Below are positions 63,563 to 64,000 of a stretch of 64,000 nt of DNA, piece by piece. The DNA is taken from contig OX327697.1 of the NCBI GenBank assembly GCA_946807835.1, positions 21,400,001 through 21,464,000 on the forward strand, written 5' to 3'. Source of the DNA: Ailanthus altissimus (Eukaryota; Streptophyta; Magnoliopsida; Sapindales; Simaroubaceae). A program made the translations under genes and the position numbers. Within the stretch, counting starts at the first letter, position 1, and every line of letters begins with the position of its first letter. The notes below the pieces were generated by a model that worked only from the letters and a program-made list of their open reading frames with translations, was not told where the DNA came from and made no database searches.

Positions 63563-64000
63563 TAATGCCTATTTACTTTTCCACTGCTTTTTCCCTCTTT
63601 TGGAACTTGTGCTTAGGATTTGTTTGTTTGCACCTCCATTCCATTGTCTTTAGCCTGCATTTTTTTTTGGAAATGCTTTTCCTACTATCAATTGTCAAAA
63701 CTGCTTTCATAACATTGTTCAAATGCCTTTGTTTTTTTACGTTTAACAAACAAAAACATTTATCATGTAATGTTTTTGTTTGTGCTTTCATAACATATGG
63801 TAGGAGCTTTTTTCCAAGTGTTTTTAAGAAATAATATCAATATATTTAAGTGTTTAAAGTGCTTTAAAGTTGTTAAAAATGCTTGTTATAAGTGTTGAAA
63901 ATTGTTTTCTTATATCTATTTCATAATGTTTAATAGATTAAATATAAACGTTATTATAAGGTAAATTAAAATAGTATTTTGGGTATTTAACATTTTTTAT
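63563..64000. other. Upstream region of the MADS-box gene, no gene seen
   Basis: AT-rich promoter-distal DNA. Open frames on both strands are low in complexity (runs of Phe and Leu) and match nothing recognised. Confidence 0.5.

Noticed and set aside
1..64000. CRISPR arrays, bacterial operons, riboswitches, phage features
   Set aside because: The sequence is plant nuclear DNA; tandem repeats here are long or degenerate and have no regular repeat-spacer pattern.

Overview
This is a stretch of a plant nuclear genome, almost certainly a eudicot. It is AT-rich and intron-bearing, dominated by Ty1/copia elements and small inverted-repeat transposons, and it carries two plant-specific genes: a MIKC-type MADS-box gene of the AGL15/AGL18 clade and a MIZ1 (DUF617) family gene. 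The species cannot be named from the sequence.

Layout. 1-3218: gene-free left flank. 3219-41500: three tandem copies of a 17-kb segment. Copies 1 (3219-20240) and 2 (20241-37218) each hold the same dead Tnt1-like copia element, a truncated second copia remnant with a 2.1-kb solo LTR nested in its LTR, and a third gag remnant. Copy 3 (37219-41500) shares a nearly identical first 2 kb, then switches to a diverged version that lacks all these insertions and keeps the empty target site of the Tnt1-like element. 41559-42418: a foldback transposon. 42486-48001: a minus-strand copia element with both LTRs, GAGAT target duplication, clear primer-binding site and polypurine tract, broken by several stops and frameshifts. 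48002-50343: decayed intergenic DNA.

50344-51174 (minus): intact single-exon MIZ1-domain gene, standing out as a GC-rich island. 52680-53310: a decayed LTR. 53860-56560: a degenerate minisatellite-like array into which a solo LTR (54288-55148) and a hAT-type element (55640-56509) inserted, the latter with an 8-bp target duplication. 57641-58325: a Mutator-like MITE with a perfect 9-bp target duplication. 60735-63294 (minus): an AGL18-like MADS-box gene for which eight exons can be read (249 residues), one intron using a GC donor. A perfect CArG box lies 259 bp upstream of its start.

The two host genes are independent transcription units on the minus strand; nothing suggests they act together. 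No new coding system was found. The most informative signals are structural: a tandem array whose mosaic pattern fits one unequal crossover between two older diverged repeats, an LTR whose TATA box is exactly the loop of a perfect 14-bp hairpin with a compensatory base-pair change, an LTR element with non-TG/CA ends, and the GC-AG intron in the MADS gene. All boundaries were read by eye; no alignment or database search was run.
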